Source of the DNA: Actinokineospora bangkokensis
GTDB lineage: Bacteria; Actinomycetota; Actinomycetes; Mycobacteriales; Pseudonocardiaceae
Assembly: GCF_001940455.1 (NCBI RefSeq)
Contig: NZ_MKQR01000007.1
Location: 449,928-513,927, forward strand
Length of the DNA stretch: 64,000 nucleotides
Direction of reading: 5' to 3'
Part shown: piece by piece, positions 54,658 to 63,499 of the stretch
How positions within the stretch are numbered: the first letter of the stretch is position 1
How the letters are laid out: the number at the start of each line of letters is the position of its first letter
Program-made: the position numbers and the translations under genes
The notes under the pieces: model-generated
Databases searched by the model: none
The model's input: the letters and a program-made list of their open reading frames with translations, nothing else
Told to the model about the DNA's origin: nothing

Positions 54658-55597
54658 GGCCTGTCCTCAAAGTGGGTGTGGTTGATCTGCTTTGATCTTG
54701 TCCCGTGGTGCGCAGGCATGAGTTGACCGATGAGCAATGGCAGGTCGTGGAGCCGTTGTTGCCGCCTTCGGGTGTGAGGGGTCGTCCGAGGGTGGATGAC
54801 CGCAGGGTGGTGAACGGGATGTTGTTCAAGGCCAAGACGGGGATCTCGTGGCGTGATCTGCCGGAGCGGTATGGGCCGTGGAAGACCGTCTACAACCGGT
54901 TCTGGCGGTGGTCGCGCAACGGGACCTTGGCCGCGCTGGTCGCCAGGGTGCGGGTCGTCGCCGAGGCGGTCGACGAGCTGGACCGGGAGGTCTCGGTCGA
55001 CTCCTCGATCGTGCGGGCGCACCAGCACGCGGCCGGGGCCCGTCACGCCGTCGACCCCGGCGCGGGGGGCGGGGCGATCCCGCGGCGGGCAGGGCGAACC
55101 AGGTGATCATGCCATCGGCCGCTCTCGGGGCGGGCCCTCGACCAAGATCCATCTGGCGTGTGACGGGCACGGGCGTCCGTTGTCGGTGGTGTTGACCAGC
55201 GGCAACGTCAACGACTGCACCATGTTCACCCAGGTCATGGACGGGATTCGGTTCCGACGCCCCGGCCGGGGACGCTCGGGCGCCCGCCCGCGCAGGGTGC
55301 TCGCGGACAAGGGCTACTCCTCCCGCGCCATCCGCGCCTGGCTGCGGGCCCGGCGCATCCCCACCACCATCCCCGAACGCCGCGACCAACAGGCCGGACG
55401 ACAACGACGAGGCCGAGCAGGCGGCCGCCCACCAGTCTTCGACCCGGTCGCCTACCGGCGACGCAACGTCGTCGAGCGCTGCTTCAACCGACTCAAGCAG
55501 TTCCGGGCCATCGCCACCCGCTACGACAAGACCGCCCTGTCCTTCCAGGCCATGATCGACCTCGCCACCCTCACACTCTGGCTTTGAGGACACGCCC
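54657..55597 (+). mobile_element. IS5-family (IS427-group) insertion sequence, 941 bp
   Basis: The terminal inverted repeat is GGGCCTGTCCTCAAAG at the left and its complement GGGCGTGTCCTCAAAG at the right, one mismatch in 16. It is flanked by TA (54655-54656 and 55598-55599), the short target duplication of this group, within CTAG. It carries one transposase split over two frames. It sits between the dehydrogenase stop and the P-type ATPase start, which would otherwise be only about 30 bp apart. Confidence 0.9.
54705..55587 (+). CDS. IS5-family transposase in two overlapping frames
   Basis: Frame 1 (54705-55106) gives [39 protein letters not shown] and the first catalytic Asp in [15 protein letters not shown]. 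Frame 2, open from 54853 to 55587, supplies [16 protein letters not shown], the second Asp in VLADKGYSS and the Glu in [17 protein letters not shown], completing the DDE triad. The switch needs +1 (or -2) and most likely occurs in the G6 run 55064-55069. Programmed frameshifting is known in this IS group, so the enzyme may be active; a simple indel is the alternative. Confidence 0.85.
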
Positions 55598-55626
55598 TAG
55601 GGCCCTGCGACACCACCGGAGAGCGC

Positions 55627-58182
55627 ATGCATCCGCCGCCACCTGTCGACCAGACCCCACCTGTCGCCTGCCTCACCGACGACCAAGCCGCGCGGGTGCG
55701 GCAGCGGGTGGGACCCAACAGGGTGCCCGAGGCGGCCGGTGCCGGTGTCACCGCGCGCGTCGTGGCCCAACTGCGGGACCCGATGATCCTGCTGCTGCTC
55801 GCCGCCGCGGCGATCGCCGTCGCTCTGCGCGACGCCACCGACGCGGGCGTCATCGCCGCCGTGGTCGTGCTCAACACGGCCATCGGGGTAGCCCAGCAGG
55901 TCCGCGCCGAGCACGCGCTCGCCGCCCTGCGCACCCTGGCCGCCCCCACCACCAGAGTGGTGCGTGCGGGCGTCGAGCGCACCACTCCAGCTGTCGACCT
56001 CGTCCCCGGCGACCTGGTGCGGCTCACCGCGGGGGACATCGTCCCCGCCGACGCAGAACTCCTGGCCGCTGAGGCCTTCCAGGTCGACGAGTCCGCCCTG
56101 ACCGGGGAGTCGGTCCCGGTGGACAAGGCCGCAGGTGCGGGGGAGCGGGGACTGGTCTGCGCGGGCACAGTAGTGACCCGCGGTCGCGCCGAGGCCCGGG
56201 TCATCGCCACCGGTGCCCGGAGCGCGCTCGGGCGCATCGCCGCCGCCGTTGGCTCCCAGCGGCCCCGTCCCACTCCGTTGCAGCGCAGGCTCGCCCAGCT
56301 CGGCCGCGTCCTCGTGTGGGCCGCGCTGGCGCTCTCGGCGCTGGTGGCCGTCCTGGGCCTGCTGAGCGGCCAGTCGCCGGGCACCACGGCCTTGACCGCG
56401 TTGAGCCTCGCCGTTGCCGCCGTACCGGAATCCCTGCCCGCGGTGGTCACCCTCGCCCTGGCCCTCGGAGCCCGCCGCATGGCCCGCCACCACGCCGTCG
56501 TCCGCTCCCTGCCCGCCGTCGAGACGTTGGGGTCGGTGACCGTGCTCGCCGCGGACAAGACCGGCACCCTGACCGAGGGGCGCATGGTCGTCGAGGAGTT
56601 GTGGACCCCGGGAGGTGGGCGCTGCGCGGTGACCGGACACGGCTACGACCCGGTTGGTGAGATCCGGTGCCCGGGCGGACCGCCGCTGGAACTGCTGCGC
56701 TGTGCCGCACTGTGCAATGACGCCACCATTGACCCCCCGACCCGCGACGGCCACCGGTGGACCCCGGTGGGGGACCCGACCGAAGCCGCTCTCGTGGCCT
56801 TGGTAAGCAAGGGGGGCATCTCCGTTGCGGCGGCGCGCGACCGCTACCCGCGCACAGGGGAGATCCCGTTCGACAGCGCCAGGGGACGCATGGACACCAC
56901 CCACCGCAACCCCTCAGGCGGGTGGCTCGTGCTCACCAAGGGCGCCCCGGAGGTCCTGCTCGCCCCCGGGGGTCCTCTGCCGGACGACATCCTCACCCAG
57001 CGCGCCCGAGTCGTCGCTGCGGACATGGCCGGAGCCGGGCAGCGCGTGCTCGCCCTGCTCGAACGCCACAGCGACCGCCCCGGGGCACCGGCGGCACCGG
57101 GACCGGGACAGGCCACCCTGCTGGGCCTGGTCGCCATCGCCGACCCACCCCGCCCCGACGCCCCCAAGGTCGTGCGAGCCCTCCGCCGGGCCGGGATCCG
57201 CCTGGTCATGATCACCGGCGACCACCCGCGCACGGCGGCCGCCATCGCTGCCCGCGTCGGCATCGCAGGCACGGCGGGTGTGGCCACCGCCGCCGACATC
57301 CCCGCCGACACCGATGCCGTCAGCGTCTACGCCCGCACCCGTCCCGAGCACAAACCCCTCGTCATCCAGGCCAGGCAAGCACGTGGGGAGGTCGTGGCCA
57401 TGACCGGGGACGGCGTCAACGACGCCCCCGCGCTGCGCCGCGCCGACATCGGCATCGCCATGGGTGGACAGGGCACCGAGGTCGCCAGGCAGGCCGCCGA
57501 CCTCGTGCTCACCGACGACGACCTGGGCACCGTCGTCACCGCCGTGGCCGAGGGCAGGCGCATCCAGGCAGCCGTGCGCACCTTCCTGCACTACGCCCTC
57601 TCCGGCGGCTTGGCCGAGGTGGCGGTCATGCTGCTCGGTCCCCTCATCGGATTGCCCCAGACGCTGCTGCCCGCCCAGATCCTCTGGATCAACCTGCTCA
57701 CCCACGGCCTACCCGGCGTCGCGTTCGGCACCGAGCCACCCCCCACGGGTGCCCTGCGCGCAGGCCCCCGGCCACCCGCCCAAGCCGTCCTCGGCGCGGG
57801 CCTCTGGCAGCGCATCACCTGGACCGGCGCGCTGATCGCCACCACCGCACTCGCCGTGGGCGCCTGGGCCGCGGCCACCGGCCGCCCTTGGCAGAGCCTG
57901 CTCTTTCTCACCCTCGGCTTGGCCCAGCTCGGCGTAGCTGCCGCGCTGCGCGGCCCCGGGAGGCGCCCGAGGTTCCTCGACGCCGCCGTCGCGGGCGCGA
58001 TCGCCCTGCAACTGGCCGCCGTCACCGTCCCCGGCCTGCGCAGCTTGCTCACCACCACACCGCCCGAACCGTCAGACCTGGCCGGGGTCGCGGCGGTGGC
58101 GCTGCTGCCCGCCGTGATCGTCCGCATCGTCGCCAAGGCATCGACCCGGACCAGCCCGGGGCTGGGTGTCGAGACCGCCTGA
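55627..58182 (+). CDS. P-type cation ATPase (P2A, CtpF-like)
   Basis: An 851-residue pump. The actuator motif is [13 protein letters not shown]4 [15 protein letters not shown], phosphorylation site [10 protein letters not shown], then [26 protein letters not shown], and M6 [18 protein letters not shown]4 keeps the Ca-type Glu, but in M6 the usual Asp of NxxTDGxP is His, so Ca specificity is doubtful. It lacks the long N-terminal extension. ATG 55627 follows CGGAGAG. The IS element ends 28 bp upstream and has separated it from the dehydrogenase operon; expression now depends on read-through or a promoter in the IS. Confidence 0.9.
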   Translation: MHPPPPVDQTPPVACLTDDQAARVRQRVGPNRVPEAAGAGVTARVVAQLRDPMILLLLAAAAIAVALRDATDAGVIAAVVVLNTAIGVAQQVRAEHALAALRTLAAPTTRVVRAGVERTTPAVDLVPGDLVRLTAGDIVPADAELLAAEAFQVDESALTGESVPVDKAAGAGERGLVCAGTVVTRGRAEARVIATGARSALGRIAAAVGSQRPRPTPLQRRLAQLGRVLVWAALALSALVAVLGLLSGQSPGTTALTALSLAVAAVPESLPAVVTLALALGARRMARHHAVVRSLPAVETLGSVTVLAADKTGTLTEGRMVVEELWTPGGGRCAVTGHGYDPVGEIRCPGGPPLELLRCAALCNDATIDPPTRDGHRWTPVGDPTEAALVALVSKGGISVAAARDRYPRTGEIPFDSARGRMDTTHRNPSGGWLVLTKGAPEVLLAPGGPLPDDILTQRARVVAADMAGAGQRVLALLERHSDRPGAPAAPGPGQATLLGLVAIADPPRPDAPKVVRALRRAGIRLVMITGDHPRTAAAIAARVGIAGTAGVATAADIPADTDAVSVYARTRPEHKPLVIQARQARGEVVAMTGDGVNDAPALRRADIGIAMGGQGTEVARQAADLVLTDDDLGTVVTAVAEGRRIQAAVRTFLHYALSGGLAEVAVMLLGPLIGLPQTLLPAQILWINLLTHGLPGVAFGTEPPPTGALRAGPRPPAQAVLGAGLWQRITWTGALIATTALAVGAWAAATGRPWQSLLFLTLGLAQLGVAAALRGPGRRPRFLDAAVAGAIALQLAAVTVPGLRSLLTTTPPEPSDLAGVAAVALLPAVIVRIVAKASTRTSPGLGVETA

Positions 58183-58600
58183 AGACCGTCGAAGCCCGAA
58201 AAGCGCAGCTTGCCGAAGACCGGCCAGCGACGGGGCTTCACCTCCAAAGCGACGATGAGCACTTAGGCACGATGCTGGCTGCCGACACGGAGAAACCTTT
58301 CCGCGTAGACCCCCTATGTCGATAAGGGAACGGTGTCGGCTTCCTAGTGCAGGTTCGTCCGCGCTTGCCTGGTTCCGTCAGTGGGGGAGCGCGAGCCAGG
58401 AAGAAGATCACCGACTGGCTGTGATACCGGGTCGGCTGCGTTTCGGCACTGGGCCCGGCTGAGAACCCGCGTCAGAACGTTACGGCAAGCGTTGCCGCAC
58501 CACACGATCGGGTACGGCTGCCGTGTGGTTGACCGGCCGACTCGTGCGGCATGGATACCGTGCTCTCGGTCTCGTCGTATCAAAACTTCAAGAAGCCGGT
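58183..58600. other. intergenic region at the right border of the dormancy cluster
   Basis: About 420 bp with more A/T than its surroundings and no credible gene. GAAGCCC and GGGCTTC, about 33 bases apart near 58192-58241, could form a weak terminator for the ATPase. A TTGACC (58527-58532) and GGATAC pair 18 bases apart may be the promoter of the next gene. No DosR-type box is seen, marking the end of the cluster. Confidence 0.45.
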
Positions 58601-58825
58601 ATGGCCATTTCGGTGGATCTGGACAAGCAGCTGGACAAGGCGTTCGAGCAGTTGTCCCTGGCGGAGGTGCTCGACGCCCCTGTCGCGGCGTTGGCAGGCG
58701 TCAGCGAGGGCGACGGCGAGAAGCTGCACGCGGCGTTCGGCATCAAGACTGTGCGAGACCTGGCAAACAACAAGTACTTCCGCGTCGCGCAGGCGCTCGC
58801 CGACCTGGAGCGATCAGCCGGGTGA
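58601..58825 (+). CDS. small helix-hairpin-helix protein
   Basis: A 74-residue protein: SVDLDKQLDKAFEQLSLAEVLDAP, then PVAALAGVSEGDGEKLHAAFGIKTVRDLANNKYFRVAQALADL. The GVSEGDGEKLHAAFGIKTVRDLA part is a helix-hairpin-helix like those of DUF4332 and DNA-binding HhH proteins. Small proteins of this kind are widespread in actinobacteria, with unknown role. ATG 58601 with AAGAAG upstream is preferred; the frame begins at 58523. It ends 12 bp into the opposing gene. Confidence 0.65.
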   Translation: MAISVDLDKQLDKAFEQLSLAEVLDAPVAALAGVSEGDGEKLHAAFGIKTVRDLANNKYFRVAQALADLERSAG

Positions 58826-59368
58826 GGCGTGCGCTGGGGTCGGTGTCCCACCGGCCCCAGCGCACAGGGACACCGCAAATGGCCCGGACGTCCCGGCTCT
58901 TCCGTCCGGCGGGTCGTTCAGCGGCCGATCAAGGTCAGGGGCGGTGAACGGGACGAGTTGGCTGGGTAGGTACGAGGGTTTGGATCGGCCGTCGGCGTGG
59001 TGGATGGGCAAGTTGACGACTCCGTACCTGAGGCCTTCGAGGCGGGTGAGGCGGCCGTGGAGTCCGTCGCCGCCGAGGCGGGTCCAGGGTGTGTGGATCA
59101 CCGAGGGTCCTGGAGGTAGGGGTGGTCGTCGTATTCGGCGCGGTTGGAGGGCCGCGGTCGAGGGTGGGGTGCCCGGTGGGTCGGTGGGGCGGTGGACGAT
59201 CATGAGGTTGTGGGTGGAGTAGACCTCGCCGTGCCCGGGGATGGGGTGGGCGCCGGTTTTGCAGGTGGCCGGAATGGGGCCGATGAGTGCGCTGGTGGTG
59301 ATTCGGTAGCGCAGCGCGCCGTCCGAGGTGGGGTGGTGGGCGGCTGTTGCATGGGTCGAACTCAGCAC
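58814..59368 (-). CDS. hypothetical protein behind a LexA-type site
   Basis: A 184-residue frame from GTG 59368. The central part (GEVYSTHNLMIVHRPTDPPGTPPS, PPGPSVIHTPWTRLGGDGLHGRLTRLEGLRYGVVNLPIHHADGRSKPSYLPSQLVPFTAPDL) reads like a real folded protein with good codon bias, but no family is recognised. No ribosome site precedes the GTG. A TATGTT element eight bases upstream would fit a leaderless transcript, and a perfect LexA-type palindrome covers it. Alternative reading frames in the region are worse. Moderate confidence that it is a gene. Confidence 0.45.
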   Translation of the reverse strand: MLSSTHATAAHHPTSDGALRYRITTSALIGPIPATCKTGAHPIPGHGEVYSTHNLMIVHRPTDPPGTPPSTAALQPRRIRRPPLPPGPSVIHTPWTRLGGDGLHGRLTRLEGLRYGVVNLPIHHADGRSKPSYLPSQLVPFTAPDLDRPLNDPPDGRAGTSGPFAVSLCAGAGGTPTPAHASPG

Positions 59369-59374
59369 CGATGG

Positions 59375-59388
59375 CGAACATATGTTCG
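59375..59388. promoter_or_regulatory. LexA/SOS-type operator
   Basis: CGAACATATGTTCG is a perfect 14-bp palindrome that fits the Gram-positive LexA box (CGAAC-N4-GTTCG). It lies 7-20 bp upstream of the GTG at 59368 and overlaps its probable -10 element, so LexA would block transcription of that gene. Confidence 0.65.
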
Positions 59389-59523
59389 ATGTCCGTGGTG
59401 GGTGACACCGGTGCGGACCTGCGGCTTTGGCGCATCCGGGGTCGTGGTGTGGATCGGCTCGGGGTCAGTCGGTGTGGGTGGTGCTGGTGGTGTGGGTGTT
59501 TCTGTCGTGGAGGGCGTCGGTGG

Positions 59524-59652
59524 TCATTCGGCGGCTTCGGTGGCTTCGGTGCGGCGGGTGAGGCGGGGGTAGTTCATGGGGTCGTGGCCGGTGCAGCAGA
59601 ACCGGTTCTGCTCTCTTCCGCGCCAGCCGGCGATCTTGGCGTGTCCGTTCAT
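59524..59652 (-). CDS. small 42-residue protein
   Basis: ATG 59652 is preceded by a strong GCAGGAGGACCAC leader (AGGAGG seven bases upstream). The product starts MNGHAKIAGWRGREQN and continues RFCCTGHDPMNYPRLTRRTE to AAE. Paired Cys followed by His (CCTGH) might bind metal, but the peptide is too short to classify. The quality of the ribosome site argues that it is translated. It may form an operon with the helix-turn-helix gene 94 bp upstream. Confidence 0.5.
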   Translation of the reverse strand: MNGHAKIAGWRGREQNRFCCTGHDPMNYPRLTRRTEATEAAE

Positions 59653-59746
59653 GTGGTCCTCCTGCGGTGGGTGCGGGTGTCGGCTCCAGGAACGCTCGTC
59701 GGTGTCGATGAGGGCAAGGGGTCTAGGTGGGGTCGACCCAGTTGGG

Positions 59747-60604
59747 TCAGGGTGTGGCGCGGGAGTGGGGGTCCGGTGGTGTGGTACCGGTGACGTGGTG
59801 GTGGAGGGCTGTGCGGGTTGCGTTGGGGTCGAGAGCGTGGTGGTTGAGGTGGTCGAGGAGTAGTTGGTGGGTGGTGATGGTGGTGGGGTGGGCGTCGAGT
59901 ACGTGGTGGGTGAGGTGTTCGGTGAGGACGAGGTGGTTGTCGCGGTCGAGGCGCAGCAGGGTGAACCTGTTGGTGGCTGGGGGGCCGTCCACGAGCCGGA
60001 TGTCGGCGTGGCCGTGGCCGATGATGTCGTCGAGGTGGCGCATCTGGGCCCGGGCTACGGGTTCTGGTGTGCCGGGTGGGTGCAGGGCTTGCCGGGTGAT
60101 CAGGAACCTGGGTTGTGGGAGTCGTGCGGTCGTTGGCTTGGTGCGGGCGAGGGACTTCTGGGGCGCATGGGCGTCGCTGTGGAGGTGGGTGGGCAGGGCG
60201 TGCCTGAGTGCGTGGTGGTAGTCGGGGGTGCGTAGGTGGGGCGGTAGGACGTCTGGGCTGTAGGTGGTGGTGGCGGTGATGTGGTTGCGGAGAAGGTGGA
60301 GGGGGTCGGGGTGTGTGGGGTGGTGGGTGAGGGTGAGGCGTTGTGGTGGGTTGGTGGTGAGCAGGGTGGTGAGTTCGTGGCGTAGGGAGGTTGGTAGTGC
60401 GGTGGTGGCGATGATGATGGCGATGTCGGTGGTGTCGATGTTGCGGGTGCCGGTGAGGGTGCGGCTGACCGTGGCCGGGCTGAACCCAGTTGCCTTGGCC
60501 AGTTGGGTTTGGGTGTAACCGTGGTGGGTGAGTTCGTGGTGGAGGCGGGCGCCGATGTAGGCGTTGAGCAGGGTGGGGGTGGTGCGGGGTTTGCTGCTGG
60601 GCAT
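59747..60604 (-). CDS. XRE-type helix-turn-helix regulator
   Basis: A 285-residue protein. Residues about 10-70 form a Cro/C1 helix-turn-helix: LHHELTHHGYTQTQLAKATGFSPATVSRTLTGTRNI. The rest resembles the ligand-type C-terminal domain of the actinobacterial XRE-DUF5753 regulators (PDYHHALRHALPTHL, ITRQALHPPGTPEPVARAQMRHL, RLDRDNHLVLTEHLTHHVLD). It is extremely rich in Thr, His and Pro (ACC, CAC, CCC codons). ATG 60604 follows AAGG. Such regulators are common in this order, frequently with a small partner protein. Confidence 0.75.
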   Translation of the reverse strand: MPSSKPRTTPTLLNAYIGARLHHELTHHGYTQTQLAKATGFSPATVSRTLTGTRNIDTTDIAIIIATTALPTSLRHELTTLLTTNPPQRLTLTHHPTHPDPLHLLRNHITATTTYSPDVLPPHLRTPDYHHALRHALPTHLHSDAHAPQKSLARTKPTTARLPQPRFLITRQALHPPGTPEPVARAQMRHLDDIIGHGHADIRLVDGPPATNRFTLLRLDRDNHLVLTEHLTHHVLDAHPTTITTHQLLLDHLNHHALDPNATRTALHHHVTGTTPPDPHSRATP

Positions 60605-60695
60605 CGGGGGCCTTGGGTGTCGGGGGTAGGGGCCCGCACTCGCCGTGCCCGGGGGCATCGGACGAGCGGCGGTGCGGGCCGGTTCGGGGGACGGG

Positions 60696-61058
60696 TCAGG
60701 TGTGGGTGGCGGCCCGGCGGGTCGCTGCGGCGACGGTGGCCCACGGGGCGGGTGTGCGCGGTGGGGTGACCCATTGGTCGGGGCAGGTCGGGAGCTGTTC
60801 CACCTGAACGTTCTGGGGAATCACGCCGAGGGCGTGGAGCGCGGTGAGGGTGCGGTGTGCGGGGGTTTCGGGTGGTTGGGTCAGGAACACCCAGGTGCCG
60901 GTGGGGGTGTGGTGGATGGGGGTGGTGAGCAGGCAGAGGCGCAGTTGGTGGTGGGCTTGTGCGCCGAGGTGGGCGGGCATGGCCAGTGCGTGCACGGTCT
61001 CGCCCAGCAGGGCCCGCAGTATCTGGTGGGTGGGGGTCGGGTGTTCGGTGGTGGTCAT
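60696..61058 (-). CDS. hypothetical protein, partner of the regulator cluster
   Basis: A 120-residue protein: ILRALLGETVHALAMPAHLGAQAHHQLRLCLLTTPIHHTPTGTWVFLTQPP followed by TLTALHALGVIPQNVQVEQLPTCPDQWVTPP. It looks globular, with a central beta strand pair, and has no known motif. ATG 61058 follows GGAGA and overlaps the stop of the preceding gene (ATGA), so it is part of the same transcript. Probably works with the flanking helix-turn-helix proteins. Confidence 0.6.
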   Translation of the reverse strand: MTTTEHPTPTHQILRALLGETVHALAMPAHLGAQAHHQLRLCLLTTPIHHTPTGTWVFLTQPPETPAHRTLTALHALGVIPQNVQVEQLPTCPDQWVTPPRTPAPWATVAAATRRAATHT

Positions 61059-61348
61059 CGGGTGTCTCCGGGGTGGTGGTGGGTGAGGGTTGCGCGGACC
61101 CAGTGGTCGATGAGGTCACCGGCTGCGGTGCGGTCGTGGGTGGGGATGTTCCAGAGGTCGCAGAGGTGGTCGAGGATGAGGTTGGCCGCGGCGCCGGTGG
61201 GGGTGTGGCGGTCGTGGCTGGTGATCGCGAGGACGGCTTCTTCGGGTGCCAGGTCGAGGTGCCGGGCGAAGGCCAGGACTCCGGCGCGCAGGGCGATCGC
61301 GTGAGCGGCCAACGCCGGTGCGGAGACATCGTCGAGTGGGTGCGTCAT
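61055..61348 (-). CDS. small hypothetical protein in the regulator cluster
   Basis: A 97-residue, mostly helical protein: ALAAHAIALRAGVLAFARHLDLAPEEAVLAITSHDRHTP and AANLILDHLCDLWNIPTHDRTAAGDLIDHWVRATLTHH. The C-terminal LIDHWV recurs as LIDHWAK at the end of the regulator at 62199, suggesting shared origin. ATG 61348 starts one base after the stop of the upstream regulator. No family recognised. Confidence 0.6.
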   Translation of the reverse strand: MTHPLDDVSAPALAAHAIALRAGVLAFARHLDLAPEEAVLAITSHDRHTPTGAAANLILDHLCDLWNIPTHDRTAAGDLIDHWVRATLTHHHPGDTR

Positions 61349-61349
61349 G

Positions 61350-62126
61350 TCAGGTGCCAAAGGGAGTGCGGTGGGCGCGCACGGTGTCGAGGGAGTCGGC
61401 CTCGGTCAGGCAATGGTCGAGCAGGTCCCGCGCCCGCTGCTCGTAGGCGGTGGTGGTGTCGGGGTGTTCGAGGACGAGGTGGGTGGTGAGCAGGTCGAGA
61501 GCGGTGACGGGGTGGAAGTGGGGGATGTGGAGCTGGGTGAACGCTTCTGTCGGTGGTTCGGTGGCGGGCAGCACCCGCACCGACCAAGGCCCGTGGAGCA
61601 GGGCGTCGAGTTGGTCGCGCAACACCTCCGCCGGGACCGGCGTCCGGGTGAGAGCGGACTCCGGGACGAGGAGGGTGCGGTCCAGGTCCGGCGTAAGCGG
61701 TGGTGTCGCTGGTCGGGGGTGGCCGGTGACGGCGTGGTGGTACTCCGGGGTGCGGGCGGCGAGGGGGACGTGGTGGGGGTGGTAGTGCACGGTGGTGTCC
61801 GCGGTGGCCTCGATCTCGCCCAGCAGGCGGGCACTGTCGGGGTCGTGGTGGGGTAGTAGCCAGGTGGTGTCGGTGGCGGTGCGGACCAGGTCGTAGAGCA
61901 GGGGGCGTTGGGCGGGGTCGATGTCCAGCAGGGCGCAGAGGGCGCCGATCTGCAGGCTGGTGGGGATGCGGCGGCCGGTCATCATCCGGTTGGCCATCGC
62001 GACGGTCATGTTCATCAGCTCGGCCAGGGCACGGGTGGTCAGGCCGAGGTGGTTGCGTGCGGTGTTGAGGCGGTTGGCGATGATGGCCGCCCGCATGGTC
62101 GCGGGGCGGATCTCGTCATGGCCCAT
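61350..62126 (-). CDS. XRE-type helix-turn-helix regulator
   Basis: A 258-residue protein with an N-terminal helix-turn-helix (RLNTARNHLGLTTRALAELMNMTVAMANRMMTGRRIPT, residues about 18-56) and a C-terminal domain like DUF5753 (TPEYHHAVTGH, VPAEVLRDQLDALLHGPWSVRVLPA). ATG 62126 has AGGAAG upstream in an A/T-rich leader. It is the first gene of a run with the two small proteins downstream. Confidence 0.78.
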   Translation of the reverse strand: MGHDEIRPATMRAAIIANRLNTARNHLGLTTRALAELMNMTVAMANRMMTGRRIPTSLQIGALCALLDIDPAQRPLLYDLVRTATDTTWLLPHHDPDSARLLGEIEATADTTVHYHPHHVPLAARTPEYHHAVTGHPRPATPPLTPDLDRTLLVPESALTRTPVPAEVLRDQLDALLHGPWSVRVLPATEPPTEAFTQLHIPHFHPVTALDLLTTHLVLEHPDTTTAYEQRARDLLDHCLTEADSLDTVRAHRTPFGT

Positions 62127-62198
62127 GGAAAATCGTTCTTCCTGCTCGTAAGACGCGGTCGAATGTCAGATGTGAACGCCGGCCTACCCGGGGGGTGG

Positions 62199-63008
62199 TC
62201 AGGTGTCGGCGTGGCTTTTGGCCCAGTGGTCGATGAGGTGAGTGCTGGCGATCGGGTTATGGGCGGTGCTCAGCACCCCGGCAATCTGGTCTTGGATACG
62301 GTCCAGGTGCTCGGGGTCGTCGAATAGGGTGGAGAAGTATTGGTCGTGGCAGTGGGCAAACACCGCCCCGGACAGGGTGAACAACGCCAGTCCCGTCGCG
62401 AACGGCACTGGGCACGCCGTAACGGCCACCCTGACCGTCAGTTGGCGCTCTCCGATCGCTGACAGCAGCGCCCGCAGTTGCTCGGCCAGCACCGCCGATG
62501 ACTCGACCGGGTCGGCCAGCACCGCCTCGTTGATCACCACCGTCTGCGACCCGCCATCGGACCCGACCGCCGCCGCACGTTCCCGCACTGACTCCAACGC
62601 TCCCGGCAGCAGGTGCAGGTGCTGGGAATGCAGTTCCCGGGTGTAGGCGGGGGTACGCCACGGCACCGGGATCACTGCCGCCGCCAGGTGGAGCGTGTGT
62701 TCGGCGCGCTGATCCAGGTGCGCGAGTACCGCGGTGTGGTCTGCGGGATTACCCATCGACCACCACGGCGACGCGGACTCGTCCAGTACCCGCGCCACGC
62801 GGGCACAGGTGGCCCGGTCGGCCCGGTAGACCGTCAGCAACGCGCCCACCTCGGCGTCGGTCAGGAGGCGTTTGCCGTTCTCCGACCGGTTCAGCGACGC
62901 CACCAACATCCCCACCCGCGCTGCGGCTCCCCGCGTGGTCATCCCAGCGGCGACCCGCGCCCGGGTCATCAGAGCGCCCACAGCCACCCGGCGCAGCGAC
63001 ACACCCAT
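62199..63008 (-). CDS. helix-turn-helix regulator (XRE/DUF5753 type)
   Basis: A 269-residue protein. The helix-turn-helix is at about 12-50 (RARVAAGMTTRGAAARVGMLVASLNRSENGKRLLTDAEV). The C-terminal domain matches DUF5753-type regulators well: IPVPWRTPAYTRELHSQHLHLLPGALESVRERAAA, VINEAVLADPV, SAVLAEQLRALLSAIGERQLTVRVAV and the final LIDHWAKSHAD. ATG 63008 overlaps the stop of the gene upstream (ATGA). Confidence 0.8.
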   Translation of the reverse strand: MGVSLRRVAVGALMTRARVAAGMTTRGAAARVGMLVASLNRSENGKRLLTDAEVGALLTVYRADRATCARVARVLDESASPWWSMGNPADHTAVLAHLDQRAEHTLHLAAAVIPVPWRTPAYTRELHSQHLHLLPGALESVRERAAAVGSDGGSQTVVINEAVLADPVESSAVLAEQLRALLSAIGERQLTVRVAVTACPVPFATGLALFTLSGAVFAHCHDQYFSTLFDDPEHLDRIQDQIAGVLSTAHNPIASTHLIDHWAKSHADT

Positions 63009-63499
63009 CACGCCACCCACGATCGGGCCGGGAACACCAGGCAAGTCAACGCCACCGCGCACTCCGGGCACACCCGCAACCGGGTCGGACGCGCCCGCCA
63101 CCACCGCACCACCGGTGACCCGCACACCGCCACCCACACCGCCACCCCACGCGGGTCAGCAACCACCGCGTGCGAGCGGCCCGGCAAATGCGGGCTCACG
63201 CCCCACACCACCACGGGCCATGAGGACTGCTCCAGCGGCCACCGGGCATTCACCCCCGCACCGGCGGAGCCAGCGTCGGAGCGGGCGGCCACGCCCGCGC
63301 TCCTCGGTGCCCCGGTACTCGTGCCTCGGCCGCCGACGCCCACGCAGCCCAACCCAGGCCACACCGGCAGGAGACGGTCACCTGCCGCAGACACCGCACC
63401 ATCAGCAGCGTCGTCCCTACCGCCGCGACCAACACCACGAGACCACCCCTGTGACAGAAGGCGCAGCGGGGCAACGGGAACCTGGTTCCACTCAGCCAC
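63008..63499 (-). CDS. hypothetical protein with a C-terminal Cys pair
   Basis: A frame from GTG 63499 (GGGAGG nine bases upstream; GTG 63508 alternative) that ends in an ATGA overlap with the regulator gene. The C-terminal 80 residues look like a real protein (RSHAVVADPRGVAVWVAVCGSPVVRWWRARPTRLRVCPECAVALTC), with CPEC resembling half a zinc ribbon. The first 80 residues are Gly/Arg-rich with poorer codon bias, so the true start may be further in, or a competing frame (63250-63588) may be the real gene there. Confidence 0.4.
   Translation of the reverse strand: MAEWNQVPVAPLRLLSQGWSRGVGRGGRDDAADGAVSAAGDRLLPVWPGLGCVGVGGRGTSTGAPRSAGVAARSDAGSAGAGVNARWPLEQSSWPVVVWGVSPHLPGRSHAVVADPRGVAVWVAVCGSPVVRWWRARPTRLRVCPECAVALTCLVFPARSWVA

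Noticed and set aside
58381..58947. Plus-strand frame of 188 codons over the helix-hairpin-helix gene
   Set aside because: Product lacks sensible composition and overlaps a better-supported gene in another frame.
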